DNA of 64,000 nt, taken from contig NZ_JBNNGK010000002.1 in NCBI RefSeq assembly GCF_050268245.1, positions 186,001 through 250,000 of the forward strand, written 5' to 3'. Below are positions 41,634 through 50,809 of this stretch, piece after piece; the first letter of the stretch is position 1; each line of letters opens with the position of its first letter. The notes below the pieces were generated by a model. That model worked only from the letters and a program-made list of their open reading frames with translations, searched no databases and had not been told where the DNA came from. The translations under genes and the position numbers were made by a program. This stretch comes from JBNNGK01 sp050268245. GTDB taxonomy: Bacteria > Pseudomonadota > Gammaproteobacteria > Enterobacterales > Enterobacteriaceae.

Positions 41634-42701
41634 ATGTTAACGCTGGATTTCAGTCAACGGCTGGGTGAGTTGCAGCTTGATATACAAACCACGTTACCAG
41701 CGCAGGGGATTACCGCAATTTTTGGCCTTTCCGGCGCGGGTAAAACCTCGCTTATCAACGCCATTGGGGGCTTAACCCGGCCAGATCGCGGCCGCATCGT
41801 GCTGAATGACCGTACGCTGGTGGATACCGCGACCGGTCTATTCCTGCCCGCAGAGAAACGTCGCATTGGTTATGTATTTCAAGATGCGCGCCTGTTTCCG
41901 CATTATCGGGTGCGTGGCAATTTGCAATATGGCATGGCGGCATCGATGCGCCCTCAGTTTGAGACCATTGTCGAACTCTTGGGCATTGCGCCACTGCTTA
42001 ATCGATTACCGCTGACGTTATCCGGCGGCGAAAAACAGCGGGTGGCGATTGGCCGGGCGCTGTTAACCGCGCCGGAACTCTTATTGATGGATGAACCGCT
42101 GGCTTCGTTGGATTTGCCACGTAAACGTGAGCTGCTACCGTATCTGGAGCGCTTGGCGCAGGATGTGAATATTCCGATTTTGTACGTCAGCCACAGCCTG
42201 GACGAGATTTTACGTCTTGCCGGACAGGTGCTGGTGTTGGATAACGGGCAGGTGTTGGCCTGCGGGGGATTGGAAGAGGTGTGGGCCAGCAGCGCCCTGA
42301 GGCCGTGGTTACAGCGTGAGGATCAAAGCAGTGTGCTGCGCGTGAGCGTCATTGAACACCATGAACGCTATGCGATGAGCGCGCTTCGGCTCGGCGACCA
42401 GCGTTTATGGGTTAGCCGTGTGAGTGCACCTGTTGGCAGCTTACTGCGTATTCGTATCAATGCAGCTGATGTTTCGTTGGTATTGCAGCCTCCCAAAAAC
42501 AGCAGTATTCGTAACATACTACCCGCTCACGTTGTGGAATGTCTGGACGTTGACGAGCAAGTTGACGTCAAATTGGCGGTGGGTGACCACATATTGTGGG
42601 CGCGTATCACCCCGTGGGCGCGGGATGAACTGGCCATAAAGCCTGGTCAATGGGTGTACGCGCAGGTGAAAAGCGTGTCGATCAGCCGTGATGGTCGTTA
42701 G
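41634..42701 (+). CDS. modC: Molybdate ABC transporter ATP-binding protein
   Basis: ATPase of the molybdate importer, 355 residues (352 in E. coli). Walker A is GLSGAGKTS, signature LSGGEKQRVAIGRAL, Walker B LLLMDEPLASLD and H-loop SHSLDEIL. A C-terminal TOBE/Mop domain (about 290-352) can bind molybdate. It has no gap to modB and converges on ybhA. Confidence 0.97.
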   Translation: MLTLDFSQRLGELQLDIQTTLPAQGITAIFGLSGAGKTSLINAIGGLTRPDRGRIVLNDRTLVDTATGLFLPAEKRRIGYVFQDARLFPHYRVRGNLQYGMAASMRPQFETIVELLGIAPLLNRLPLTLSGGEKQRVAIGRALLTAPELLLMDEPLASLDLPRKRELLPYLERLAQDVNIPILYVSHSLDEILRLAGQVLVLDNGQVLACGGLEEVWASSALRPWLQREDQSSVLRVSVIEHHERYAMSALRLGDQRLWVSRVSAPVGSLLRIRINAADVSLVLQPPKNSSIRNILPAHVVECLDVDEQVDVKLAVGDHILWARITPWARDELAIKPGQWVYAQVKSVSISRDGR

Positions 42702-42734
42702 TTGAGGTTTTGACGCCCGCTTTTTACTACGTAT

Positions 42735-43556
42735 TTAACTCAGGACATGGGTACGAATGACTTCTGCGATGCCGGGTTGCATATGATCGGCGATCATTAA
42801 GTCGGCACGTTGTTTAATGGCGTCATCCGCATTGCCCATGGCGACCCCGAGCCCGGCGGCTTCTAACATGCTCAAATCGTTATAGTTATCGCCAAATGCC
42901 ACGACCTGATCCATGCTCAGTCCCTGTGCGAGCACCCATTGTTGCAAACGCTTACCTTTGCTGTTGCCGTGTTTGACGATATCAACATGATCGCGCCATG
43001 ACCACTCGCACGTCAGCCCGAGCTCTGCCTCTACTTTTTCAGCAAAGGTACGCAAAATAGAAATATCGACATGGGTCGTAGCCAGCTTCCAGATAGTCTG
43101 TGCCTGGTCAACGGCCTGCGTCAGGCAATCGACCTGCAATAGCGTCGGCCGTTGGGCGGCCGGTAGGGTTTCTGCCCATGCCAGTGAGCGGATTACGTGT
43201 CCGCTTGGTTCTTGATACAGCATGGCATTATCCACATACATCAATCCGTTAATATCACTCTGACTAAGTATGTTAAGAGCCTGTTTGACCTGTGATTTGG
43301 GCAGCGGATCGCAAGCTAGCACGTTGTTCTGCTGGTAGTCATACAAATAAGTACCATTACAGCAGATGACTGGCGTATCCAATTGCAGTGCCTGATAGAA
43401 CGGATGGATGGCGACGTGATGACGGCCCGTCACCAGCACCACTTTAATACCTGCGACACGTGCAGCAGATAGGGCTGCCAGAGATTGCGGTAAGATACGT
43501 TTTTGCTTGTCAAGCAAGGTGCCATCTAAATCGAGGGCAATGACGCGGTAGCTCAT
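42735..43556 (-). CDS. ybhA: HAD-family sugar/pyridoxal phosphatase YbhA
   Basis: Cof-type (IIB) HAD phosphatase, 273 residues from ATG 43556; E. coli YbhA (272) acts on pyridoxal phosphate and sugar phosphates. Motif I is ALDLDGTLLD, motif II VLVTGRH, and motifs III/IV are GNSKGKRL and VVAFGDNYNDLSML. A start eight codons upstream lacks a ribosome site. It faces modC and is divergent from pgl, as in E. coli. Confidence 0.94.
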   Translation of the reverse strand: MSYRVIALDLDGTLLDKQKRILPQSLAALSAARVAGIKVVLVTGRHHVAIHPFYQALQLDTPVICCNGTYLYDYQQNNVLACDPLPKSQVKQALNILSQSDINGLMYVDNAMLYQEPSGHVIRSLAWAETLPAAQRPTLLQVDCLTQAVDQAQTIWKLATTHVDISILRTFAEKVEAELGLTCEWSWRDHVDIVKHGNSKGKRLQQWVLAQGLSMDQVVAFGDNYNDLSMLEAAGLGVAMGNADDAIKQRADLMIADHMQPGIAEVIRTHVLS

Positions 43557-43954
43557 AATAATCCCATTGTCGGTAGGCACAAAGGCCGATTCATCGCGGA
43601 ACCGCGTGAAAAATAGATTAAGTTAGTGAAAGTATTAGACTGGGATCGCAAAAATGCAAGCTAGCCAAAATTAGCCGCTAATCTGAGGTTTATTCCAGTG
43701 TGCTGGCTGTTAATACAGCAGGGCTAGGTGCTCTTTTATATTAATTTTTTTGATACTTTGAGATTTATCGATACCTATCAAAGACGTCAGTAAACTCCCT
43801 TCACTGGTGGCCAGATGCTGTACCCGGTTGCCTTGTAATAAAAACCTACCCGACCGCAATGAAACACAGGGTTGTTAAGTCTCTGTTGTCAGGTAAGCTA
43901 GGGAAAACCGCACGATCTGAAACCGGTTTCAATCTTTCTCAGTAAGGAGCCACA
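43557..43954. other. Divergent control region between ybhA and pgl
   Basis: 398 nt, AT-rich in the middle (43730-43790), with no credible gene. It contains the promoters of ybhA and pgl and a perfect 14-bp palindrome at 43918-43931 near the pgl start. Confidence 0.5.
43918..43931. promoter_or_regulatory. Perfect palindrome TGAAACCGGTTTCA before pgl
   Basis: A 14-bp perfect palindrome with the look of a LacI-family operator, ending 23 nt before the pgl ATG. It does not match the PurR, Cra or GalR consensus well, so the regulator is not assigned. Confidence 0.45.
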
Positions 43955-44950
43955 ATGAAGCAAATCGTTTACGTCGCCAGTCCCGAAAGCCAACAGATTC
44001 ACGTATGGCAGTTAGATAACCTCGGTGCCTTGACGCTGTTGCAAACCGTCGATGTGCCTGGGCAGGTCCAGCCGATGGCGATTCATCCAGATAAAACCCA
44101 CCTGTACGTTGGTGTGCGTCCGGCGTTTGGCGTCGTCAGTTACCGCATTGGCACCGACGGCCAGCTACAGCAAGCGGGTATGGCTCCACTGCCGGGCAGC
44201 CCGACCCATTTGTCAACTGACTTACAGGGGCGCTATGTGTTCTCTGTTTCTTACAGCGGTAACTGCGCCACTATTAGCCCCATTGGTCACGATGGGGTAG
44301 TGACGGCACCGCTACAGCAACTTGATGGTCTTACTGCGCCCCATTCAGCCAATATCGATCCCACCAACCAATTGGTGTTAATTCCGTGCCTGAAAGAAGA
44401 TCGCGTACGGTTGTTCACCCTGAATCAAGCTGGTGAACTGGCGCCACACAGACAGGCTGATGTCAGCACCGCCGCAGGTGCGGGGCCACGTCATATGGCG
44501 TTCCACCATAATGATCAATACGCATATCTGGTAAATGAACTCGACAGCACGGTCGACGTGTTGGCGATCGGTGAAAACGGCCAAAAGTATACGACGGTGC
44601 AAACGATTGATGCGATGCCAGCCGGTTTTGACGACACTCGTTGGGCGGCGGATATCCACATCACGCCGAATGGCCGTTTCTTGTATATCAGTGACCGTAC
44701 CGCCAGCATTTTGAGTGCCTTCGCCGTGTCGCAAGACGGCAGTACGCTGAGCGTTATCGGCCATTACCCAACGGAGCAGCAACCACGTGGTTTCAATATC
44801 GACCACAGCGGCCGCTTTATCATTTCCGCTGGGCAGAAATCTGACCATGTTGCGGTACATGAAATCGATCAAGAGAGTGGGAAACTGACAATGCTGGCGC
44901 GTTATCCGGTGGGCAAAGGCCCTATGTGGGTTAGCGTGTTGGCTAGATAA
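43955..44950 (+). CDS. pgl: 6-phosphogluconolactonase
   Basis: Cytoplasmic lactonase of the oxidative pentose phosphate pathway, of the beta-propeller (YbhE) type, 331 residues as in E. coli. It begins MKQIVYVASPESQQIHVW; conserved stretches include GAGPRHMAFH, RWAADIHITPNGRFLYISDR and QPRGFNIDHSGRF. AAGGAG is 7 nt before the ATG. Confidence 0.97.
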   Translation: MKQIVYVASPESQQIHVWQLDNLGALTLLQTVDVPGQVQPMAIHPDKTHLYVGVRPAFGVVSYRIGTDGQLQQAGMAPLPGSPTHLSTDLQGRYVFSVSYSGNCATISPIGHDGVVTAPLQQLDGLTAPHSANIDPTNQLVLIPCLKEDRVRLFTLNQAGELAPHRQADVSTAAGAGPRHMAFHHNDQYAYLVNELDSTVDVLAIGENGQKYTTVQTIDAMPAGFDDTRWAADIHITPNGRFLYISDRTASILSAFAVSQDGSTLSVIGHYPTEQQPRGFNIDHSGRFIISAGQKSDHVAVHEIDQESGKLTMLARYPVGKGPMWVSVLAR

Positions 44951-45273
44951 TGGCAGGGGCGCGCGTGGCGTGCCCAATATCGTCACGGTGAGCATAATCA
45001 GCGGTATGTCACCGTGATGATAGCGCTGATCAAACGGTTAAAATGTACCTTGAACCCTATCATCGTTCCGTCTTGCAACTCATGGCTGCTTAAACGAAAA
45101 GTTATGGTGACTCCTCATCACTAATCAATCAGAAAGACCAAACTCGATCGTTTTAACATCATTACATCAGCTTTACACGATCGACGTGTGCTTGAGTCAT
45201 CAAATAAGTTAACATTGTTTACACAATTTTATCTTCAGCGCGGCAACCTGCGGGGTACTTAAGCTAAGTCATC
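44951..45273. other. Intergenic region pgl to the DUF1232 gene
   Basis: 323 nt with no gene. Arms TCACGGTGA (44983-44991) and TCACCGTGA (45009-45017) form a 9-bp stem with a 17-nt loop, 33 nt after pgl; no T run follows. The right half is AT-rich and probably carries the next promoter. Confidence 0.45.
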
Positions 45274-45675
45274 ATGATTTCACTAAAAAAACGCACGCCG
45301 TGGTTTAGTTGGCTGCGGCGATGGGCCAAAGGTATCAAGCGAGACATTGTGGCGCTGTGGTTGGCGGCGCGTGACCGCCGTACTCCGTGGTATGCCAAAC
45401 TGATTGCTTTGCTAGTGGCGGGTTATGCAGTTTCGCCGATCGATTTAATCCCGGATTTTATACCGGTATTAGGTTATATAGATGATGTGATCATCATTCC
45501 ATTAGGTATCTTGCTGGCGGTGCGTTTGATCCCCAAACCCTTGATGGTGGAACTACGCGAAACAGCGCAACGGCGCATTGATAATCCCCGCGGTCGGTTT
45601 GCGGCGTTCGTCATTATTGTGTTATGGATTCTGTGTTTGATAGTACTGGCCCGTTATCTGGACCAGCACTGGTAA
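45274..45675 (+). CDS. DUF1232 (YkvA-family) membrane protein
   Basis: 133 residues. A basic N terminus is followed by the DUF1232 core AVSPIDLIPDFIPVLGYIDDV and a second hydrophobic segment near the C terminus (FVIIVLWILCLIVLA). The family is widespread and of unknown function. It is absent from this place in E. coli K-12. It converges on bioA with 3 nt between the stops. No clear ribosome site stands before the ATG; the region reads GGGGTACTTAAG about 20 nt upstream. Confidence 0.85.
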   Translation: MISLKKRTPWFSWLRRWAKGIKRDIVALWLAARDRRTPWYAKLIALLVAGYAVSPIDLIPDFIPVLGYIDDVIIIPLGILLAVRLIPKPLMVELRETAQRRIDNPRGRFAAFVIIVLWILCLIVLARYLDQHW

Positions 45676-45678
45676 TAC

Positions 45679-46953
45679 TCATGCTACCGCAGCGGCGATC
45701 GCAGCGGTTAGACGGCTCAGTTGTTGCGGTTGGATGATGTACGGTGGCATCAAATAGATCAGTTTACCAAAGGGACGAATCCAGACGCCGCACTCAACAA
45801 AATGGCGTTGTAATTGCGCCACATCAACCGGTTCATTCATTTCCACTACGCCAATCGCCCCCAGCACACGCACGTCGGCCACGTTGGGCGATGCTGCCAG
45901 CGGTAACAGTTGCTGTTTGAGCTGGGCTTCGATCGTGGCGACCTGTTGCTGCCAATGGTTTTCTGCCAGCAGCGTCAGGCTGGCGTTGGCGACCGCGCAG
46001 GCCAGCGGGTTACCCATAAACGTCGGGCCGTGCATAAAGCAACCGGCTGCGCCATTGCTGATGGTTTCAGCGACGTGGCGAGTTGTCAGGGTGGCGGACA
46101 GTGTCATATAGCCGCCGGTCAACGCTTTACCCAAACATAAAATATCCGGCGTGATATCGGCATGTTCACAGGCAAACAGTTTACCCGTGCGGCCAAAACC
46201 GGTGGCGATCTCATCGGCGATCAACAGAACGTCGTAGCGGTCGCACAGTTCGCGCACGCGGCGTAAATAGCTGGGATGATAAATCCGCATGCCGCCCGCT
46301 CCTTGCACCACGGGCTCAAGGATCACTGCCGCAACCTCCCCGGCATGCTGTTCCAACAAGGCGGCAAACGGTGCGATATCTTGTTCATCCCACTCGCCAT
46401 CAAAGCGGCTTTGCGGCGCGGTAGCGAACAGGTGCGGCGTCAAATAACCGTGATACAAACTGTGCATCGAATTATCTGGATCGCATACCGACATCGCACC
46501 AAAGGTGTCGCCGTGGTAACCGTGGCGTAGCGTGAGAATACGCTGGCGCTTTTCGCCGCGCGCCTGCCAGTATTGCAGTGCCATTTTTAACGAGACTTCG
46601 ACCGCCACCGAGCCCGAGTCGGCTAAAAACACACATTCTAATGTTGAGGGTGTCATCTCGACCAGCTTGCGACACAGCGCGACGGCGGCCGGATGGGTAA
46701 TGCCGCCAAACATCACATGAGACATTTTTGCCAATTGTTCGGTCGCGGCCTGATTCAACTGCGGATGATTATATCCGTGAATCGCAGCCCACCACGACGA
46801 CATACCGTCAATCAATTGACGGCCATCACTCAATTGCAATTCAACCCCGAAAGCCGCCTCTACGGGATAGCATGGCAGGGGATGACTCATAGAAGTGTAA
46901 GGGTGCCAGATGTGGCGTTGATCAAATTCGAGGTCGTTCGTAGAGAGAGACAT
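45679..46953 (-). CDS. bioA: Adenosylmethionine-8-amino-7-oxononanoate aminotransferase
   Basis: PLP enzyme converting KAPA to DAPA in biotin synthesis, using S-adenosylmethionine as amino donor; 424 residues (429 in E. coli). It starts MSLSTNDLEFDQRHIWHPYTS; PLP lysine is in LCLGKALTGGYM, and IADEIATGFGRTG and HGPTFMGNPLAC are intact. Transcribed divergently from bioBFCD; the BirA operator begins 3 nt from its ATG. Confidence 0.97.
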   Translation of the reverse strand: MSLSTNDLEFDQRHIWHPYTSMSHPLPCYPVEAAFGVELQLSDGRQLIDGMSSWWAAIHGYNHPQLNQAATEQLAKMSHVMFGGITHPAAVALCRKLVEMTPSTLECVFLADSGSVAVEVSLKMALQYWQARGEKRQRILTLRHGYHGDTFGAMSVCDPDNSMHSLYHGYLTPHLFATAPQSRFDGEWDEQDIAPFAALLEQHAGEVAAVILEPVVQGAGGMRIYHPSYLRRVRELCDRYDVLLIADEIATGFGRTGKLFACEHADITPDILCLGKALTGGYMTLSATLTTRHVAETISNGAAGCFMHGPTFMGNPLACAVANASLTLLAENHWQQQVATIEAQLKQQLLPLAASPNVADVRVLGAIGVVEMNEPVDVAQLQRHFVECGVWIRPFGKLIYLMPPYIIQPQQLSRLTAAIAAAVA

Positions 46954-46955
46954 AC

Positions 46956-46989
46956 TTGTAAACCAAACATATTACCGAAAGGTTGACAG
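46956..46989. promoter_or_regulatory. BirA operator between bioA and bioB
   Basis: TTGTAAACC-N16-GGTTGACAG matches the BirA operator (TTGTAAACC-N16-GGTTTACAA) with a perfect left arm and two mismatches in the right arm. Spacing is as in E. coli. Biotinyl-AMP-BirA represses both directions there. Confidence 0.8.
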
Positions 46990-47010
46990 TATAGTCACAA
47001 TATCTAAACT
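46983..47010 (+). promoter_or_regulatory. Probable bioB promoter
   Basis: TTGACA (46983-46988), N16, TAAACT (47005-47010). The consensus -35 lies inside the right arm of the BirA operator, so repression by occlusion is expected. Confidence 0.5.
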
Positions 47011-47042
47011 GACGACACTTTTTTCATTTTGGAGACGCCGTG

Positions 47043-48080
47043 ATGGCCGATCGCATTCACTGGACAGTGGGGCTTGCCCAGGCCCTGTTTGATAAACCTT
47101 TACTCGAATTATTGTTTGAAGCGCAAACCGTTCACCGTCAGCATTTTGATCCCCGCCAAGTGCAGGTCAGCACGTTGCTGTCGATTAAAACCGGTGCCTG
47201 TCCGGAAGATTGTAAATACTGCCCACAAAGTTCACGTTACAAGACCGGGTTGGAATCAGAACGTTTAATGCAGGTAGAGCAGGTATTGGAATCGGCTCGT
47301 AAGGCCAAAGCCGCGGGGTCAACCCGTTTTTGCATGGGCGCCGCTTGGAAGAATCCGCACGAACGTGACATGCCGTATTTGCAGCAGATGGTGCAGGGCG
47401 TGAAAGCGATGGGGATGGAAACCTGTATGACGTTGGGTACGCTGGATGGTGCGCAGGCCGAACGTCTCGCTGAAGCCGGATTGGATTACTACAACCATAA
47501 TCTGGACACCTCACCCGAATTTTACGGCAACATCATCACCACCCGCAGCTATCAGGAACGTTTGGACACCTTGGACAAAGTGCGTGACGCGGGGATTAAA
47601 GTTTGCTCGGGTGGCATTGTCGGCCTGGGAGAAACGGTGCGCGATCGTGCCGGGTTGTTAGTACAACTGGCGAACTTGCCGAAGCCGCCGGAGAGCGTGC
47701 CGATCAACATGCTGGTCAAAGTGAAAGGGACGCCGCTGGCCGATAATGACGATGTTGATCCTTTTGATTTCATTCGTACCATTGCCGTGGCGCGCATCAT
47801 GATGCCTGCGTCCTACGTGCGTCTTTCTGCCGGCCGCGAACAGATGAATGAGCAAACGCAGGCGATGTGCTTTATGGCCGGTGCTAACTCGATCTTCTAC
47901 GGTTGCAAGCTGTTGACTACGCCGAACCCGGAAGAAGATAAAGATACGCTGTTATTCCGTAAGTTGGGGCTTAACCCGCAGCAAACCACGACTGAACAGG
48001 GTGATAACCAACAACAGCAGGTACTGGCGCAGCAATTGCTGAATGCTGACACCGCTGAGTATTACAACGCGGCGCAGTAA
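47043..48080 (+). CDS. bioB: Biotin synthase
   Basis: Radical SAM enzyme inserting sulfur into dethiobiotin, 345 residues from ATG 47043; a GTG one codon earlier is possible, but GGAG spacing favours the ATG. The SAM cluster motif GACPEDCKYC puts Cys53, Cys57 and Cys60 at E. coli positions. Auxiliary cluster residues lie in TRFCMGAAW, METCMTLG and KVCSGG, with the Arg in VRLSAGRE. TAA overlaps the bioF ATG (TAATG). Confidence 0.98.
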   Translation: MADRIHWTVGLAQALFDKPLLELLFEAQTVHRQHFDPRQVQVSTLLSIKTGACPEDCKYCPQSSRYKTGLESERLMQVEQVLESARKAKAAGSTRFCMGAAWKNPHERDMPYLQQMVQGVKAMGMETCMTLGTLDGAQAERLAEAGLDYYNHNLDTSPEFYGNIITTRSYQERLDTLDKVRDAGIKVCSGGIVGLGETVRDRAGLLVQLANLPKPPESVPINMLVKVKGTPLADNDDVDPFDFIRTIAVARIMMPASYVRLSAGREQMNEQTQAMCFMAGANSIFYGCKLLTTPNPEEDKDTLLFRKLGLNPQQTTTEQGDNQQQQVLAQQLLNADTAEYYNAAQ

Positions 48081-49240
48081 TGAGTTGGCAACAACGGATC
48101 GATCAGGCATTAGCGCAGCGGCGGCAGGCGGCAGCTTATCGTACGCGCCAGGTGAATGAGGGTGGCAATGGCCGCCATATTCGGCTCAACCAGCAGCAGT
48201 ATCTCAATTTCTCGGGTAACGATTATCTGGGGCTGAGCCAGCACGCTGAGGTGATTGCCGCTTGGCAACAAGGAGCCCAGCAGTATGGCGTGGGCAGCGG
48301 CGGTTCTGGCCACGTCACCGGCTTTAGCCAGGCTCATCAGCAACTTGAATCACAGCTCGCGGATTGGCTGGGTTACCCGCGTGCATTGTTATTTATTTCG
48401 GGTTATGCGGCTAATCAGGCGGTGTTGGCAGCGCTCATGCAGGCAGACGATCGCATTGTGGCGGACAAACTCAGCCACGCATCACTGCTGGAGGCGGCGG
48501 CACACTCGCCGGCGCAGCTGCGGCGTTTTCGACATAACCAACCTACCTCGTTGGCGGATCTGCTGATGAAACCCTGTGTGGGGCAGCAGTTGGTGGTGAC
48601 GGAAGGCGTATTCAGCATGGATGGCGACAGCGCACCGTTGGCGGCATTACACCGGCTCAGCCGTGAAAACGGTGCCTGGTTGATGGTTGACGATGCACAT
48701 GGAATCGGGCTGCAAGGTGAACAGGGGCGCGGCAGTTGCTGGCAGCAAAACGTGCGCCCAGACCTACTGGTTGCAACCTTCGGCAAAGCATTTGGTGTGA
48801 GCGGCGCTGCGGTGTTGTGCGATGAGCCGTTAGCCGAATATCTGCTGCAATTTGCCCGTCACTTGATATACAGCACCGCAATGCCGCCCGCGCAGGCCTG
48901 CGCTTTACAAGCGGCATTGCACTGTGTGCAACAGGGCGATGAATTACGTCAGCGTTTGCAAGACAGCATTCGGCGCTTCCGGGCTGGTGTCGCCGGCTTA
49001 CCGTTAACCCTGAGCGACTCATGTACCGCCATTCAGCCATTGCTGGTGGGGGATAATCAGCGAGCGTTAGATCTGGCGCAGGCGTTACGTCATCACGGTT
49101 TATGGGTTAGCGCGATTCGGCCACCCACGGTGCCGGCGGGCGGGGCCCGGTTGCGCATTACTCTGACGGCAGCACATCAGCCGCAGGATATCGATCGTCT
49201 GCTGGAGGTACTGCACGATGTCAGCGCCGGAATTTGTTGA
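48080..49240 (+). CDS. bioF: 8-amino-7-oxononanoate synthase
   Basis: PLP enzyme condensing pimeloyl-ACP with alanine to KAPA; 386 residues (384 in E. coli). The stretches FSGNDYLGLSQH, GSGGSGHVTGFS, MVDDAHGIG and the PLP lysine in VATFGKAFGVSGA are present. It overlaps bioB by 1 nt and bioC by 23 nt. Confidence 0.97.
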   Translation: MSWQQRIDQALAQRRQAAAYRTRQVNEGGNGRHIRLNQQQYLNFSGNDYLGLSQHAEVIAAWQQGAQQYGVGSGGSGHVTGFSQAHQQLESQLADWLGYPRALLFISGYAANQAVLAALMQADDRIVADKLSHASLLEAAAHSPAQLRRFRHNQPTSLADLLMKPCVGQQLVVTEGVFSMDGDSAPLAALHRLSRENGAWLMVDDAHGIGLQGEQGRGSCWQQNVRPDLLVATFGKAFGVSGAAVLCDEPLAEYLLQFARHLIYSTAMPPAQACALQAALHCVQQGDELRQRLQDSIRRFRAGVAGLPLTLSDSCTAIQPLLVGDNQRALDLAQALRHHGLWVSAIRPPTVPAGGARLRITLTAAHQPQDIDRLLEVLHDVSAGIC

Positions 49241-49982
49241 TAAACACGCCGTGGCCACGGCATTTAGCCGCGCGGCGACAAGTTATGATGCGGCAGCCGC
49301 GCTGCAACGTGAAGTTGGCGAGCACTTACTGGGGATGGGGGGCGATTATCCCGCTCAGCGGGTGCTTGATGCCGGCTGCGGCACCGGCTATTTCAGCCGG
49401 CGCTGGCGTCAGTTAGGTAAACAGGTCACCGCGCTGGATTTGGCACCGGGTATGCTGGCTTTCGCCCGGAGCCAAGGGGTGGCCGATGATTATTTGCTGG
49501 GGGATATCGAACATATTCCGCTTCCCGATGCCAGCGTCGATCTGAGTTTCAGCAGTTTGGTGGTGCAATGGTGCGGCGATTTATCGCGCGCGTTAGCGGA
49601 ATTACGGCGGGTTACGCGTCCGGGCGGCGTGACGTTATTTTCCACGCTGGCGCAGGGATCATTGCATGAATTGGGTGATGCTTGGCAGCAGGTGGATGGC
49701 GAACGTCATGTGAATGCGTTCTTGCCATTGTCGGCGATTGAGGCCGCTTGTGCACCGTATCGCTATCGGCTTGAGCCGGTACGTCGCACGCTGAATTATC
49801 CCGATGTGATGACCTTAATGCGTTCGTTGAAAGGCATCGGTGCGACACATTTACATCAGGGGCGAGAGGCCGGTTTGCTGTCTCGCCGTCGTCTGGCGGC
49901 GCTACAAGCGGCGTACCCTTGCCAGCAAGGGCAGTTTCCACTCAGTTATCATGTGGTTTATGGAGTGATTTATGGCGATTAA
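49218..49982 (+). CDS. bioC: Malonyl-ACP O-methyltransferase
   Basis: SAM-dependent methyltransferase that primes fatty-acid synthesis for pimelate formation; 254 residues (251 in E. coli). Motif I VLDAGCGTGYFSR binds SAM; DLAPGMLAFAR and ADDYLLGDIEHIPLPD follow. ATG 49218 lies 23 nt before the bioF stop, and its stop overlaps bioD by 11 nt, so bioFCD are tightly coupled. Confidence 0.96.
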   Translation: MSAPEFVDKHAVATAFSRAATSYDAAAALQREVGEHLLGMGGDYPAQRVLDAGCGTGYFSRRWRQLGKQVTALDLAPGMLAFARSQGVADDYLLGDIEHIPLPDASVDLSFSSLVVQWCGDLSRALAELRRVTRPGGVTLFSTLAQGSLHELGDAWQQVDGERHVNAFLPLSAIEAACAPYRYRLEPVRRTLNYPDVMTLMRSLKGIGATHLHQGREAGLLSRRRLAALQAAYPCQQGQFPLSYHVVYGVIYGD

Positions 49983-50649
49983 GCGCTGGTTCGTGACCGG
50001 CACCGACACCGAAGTGGGCAAAACCGTGGCGAGCAGCGCGTTGCTACAGGCGGCACAATTGGCGGGTTATCGCTGCGCCGGCTACAAGCCGGTTGCTTCT
50101 GGCAGTGAAATGACGCCGGAAGGTTTACGCAACAGTGATGCACTGGCATTACAAACTCACAGCAATGTGGCGTTGCGTTATGACGAAGTAAACCCTTACA
50201 CGTTTGCTGAGCCGACCTCGCCGCATATTGTCAGTGCCGCATTGCAACAGCCGATCGAGTTTGTCCGGCTTTCCACCGGATTACAGCAGTTGGCGCAACG
50301 AGCGGACTGGCTACTGGTTGAAGGGGCGGGCGGTTGGTTCACGCCATTGAGCGACACCCATACCTTCGCCGATTGGGTACAGCAGGAGCAGTTGCCGGTC
50401 ATTCTGGTGGTGGGCATGAAGCTGGGTTGCATTAATCACGCGGTACTGACTGCGCAGGCGGTGCAACAGGCGGGATTAACGCTGGCGGGTTGGATTGCCA
50501 ACGACGTGACGGCTCCGGGCCTGCGCCATCAGGAATATCTGGTCACGCTGCGCCGTATGCTGCCCGCGCCATTTTTGGGTGAGATCCCGCATTTGCCGCA
50601 GGCGGAAAGCCAACCGCTGGGGCAGTATCTGGATTTATCCACGTTATAG
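49972..50649 (+). CDS. bioD: Dethiobiotin synthetase
   Basis: ATP-dependent carboxylase closing the ureido ring of dethiobiotin; 225 residues, as in E. coli. P-loop GTDTEVGKTVASSAL, substrate stretch KPVASGSE and GAGGWFTPL are conserved. The stop codon falls inside the left end of a palindromic repeat, which may supply the operon's 3' end. Confidence 0.97.
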   Translation: MAIKRWFVTGTDTEVGKTVASSALLQAAQLAGYRCAGYKPVASGSEMTPEGLRNSDALALQTHSNVALRYDEVNPYTFAEPTSPHIVSAALQQPIEFVRLSTGLQQLAQRADWLLVEGAGGWFTPLSDTHTFADWVQQEQLPVILVVGMKLGCINHAVLTAQAVQQAGLTLAGWIANDVTAPGLRHQEYLVTLRRMLPAPFLGEIPHLPQAESQPLGQYLDLSTL

Positions 50650-50770
50650 CCAAGATAATTCGAGTGGCTTGTAGGCGGCAACTGATAAGTCCCGGGGAGC
50701 ATAGCCGACTCTGCGACTAGGGGGAAGGAAGGCAGCCAACCCCCAAGCCACTTGAAGTATAAAGGGTATA
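50645..50770. repeat. Palindromic intergenic repeat, copy 2 (126 bp)
   Basis: The left end TATAGCCAAGATAATTCGAG and right end (complement TATACCCTTTATACTTCAAG) are near-inverse and flank the block GGAAGGCAGCCAAC shared with copy 1 at 39605-39804. It begins at the bioD stop codon. Confidence 0.75.
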
Positions 50771-50809
50771 TAACCAAAGGGATGGCGTCGCGATGGCCAT
50801 CCCATTGCA

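Noticed and set aside
42719..42730. Possible lambda-type attachment core (GCTTTTTACTAC) after modC
   Set aside because: Only part of the attB core is matched, it lies at the wrong locus (modC-ybhA rather than next to bioA), and no integrase gene or duplicated core is present.
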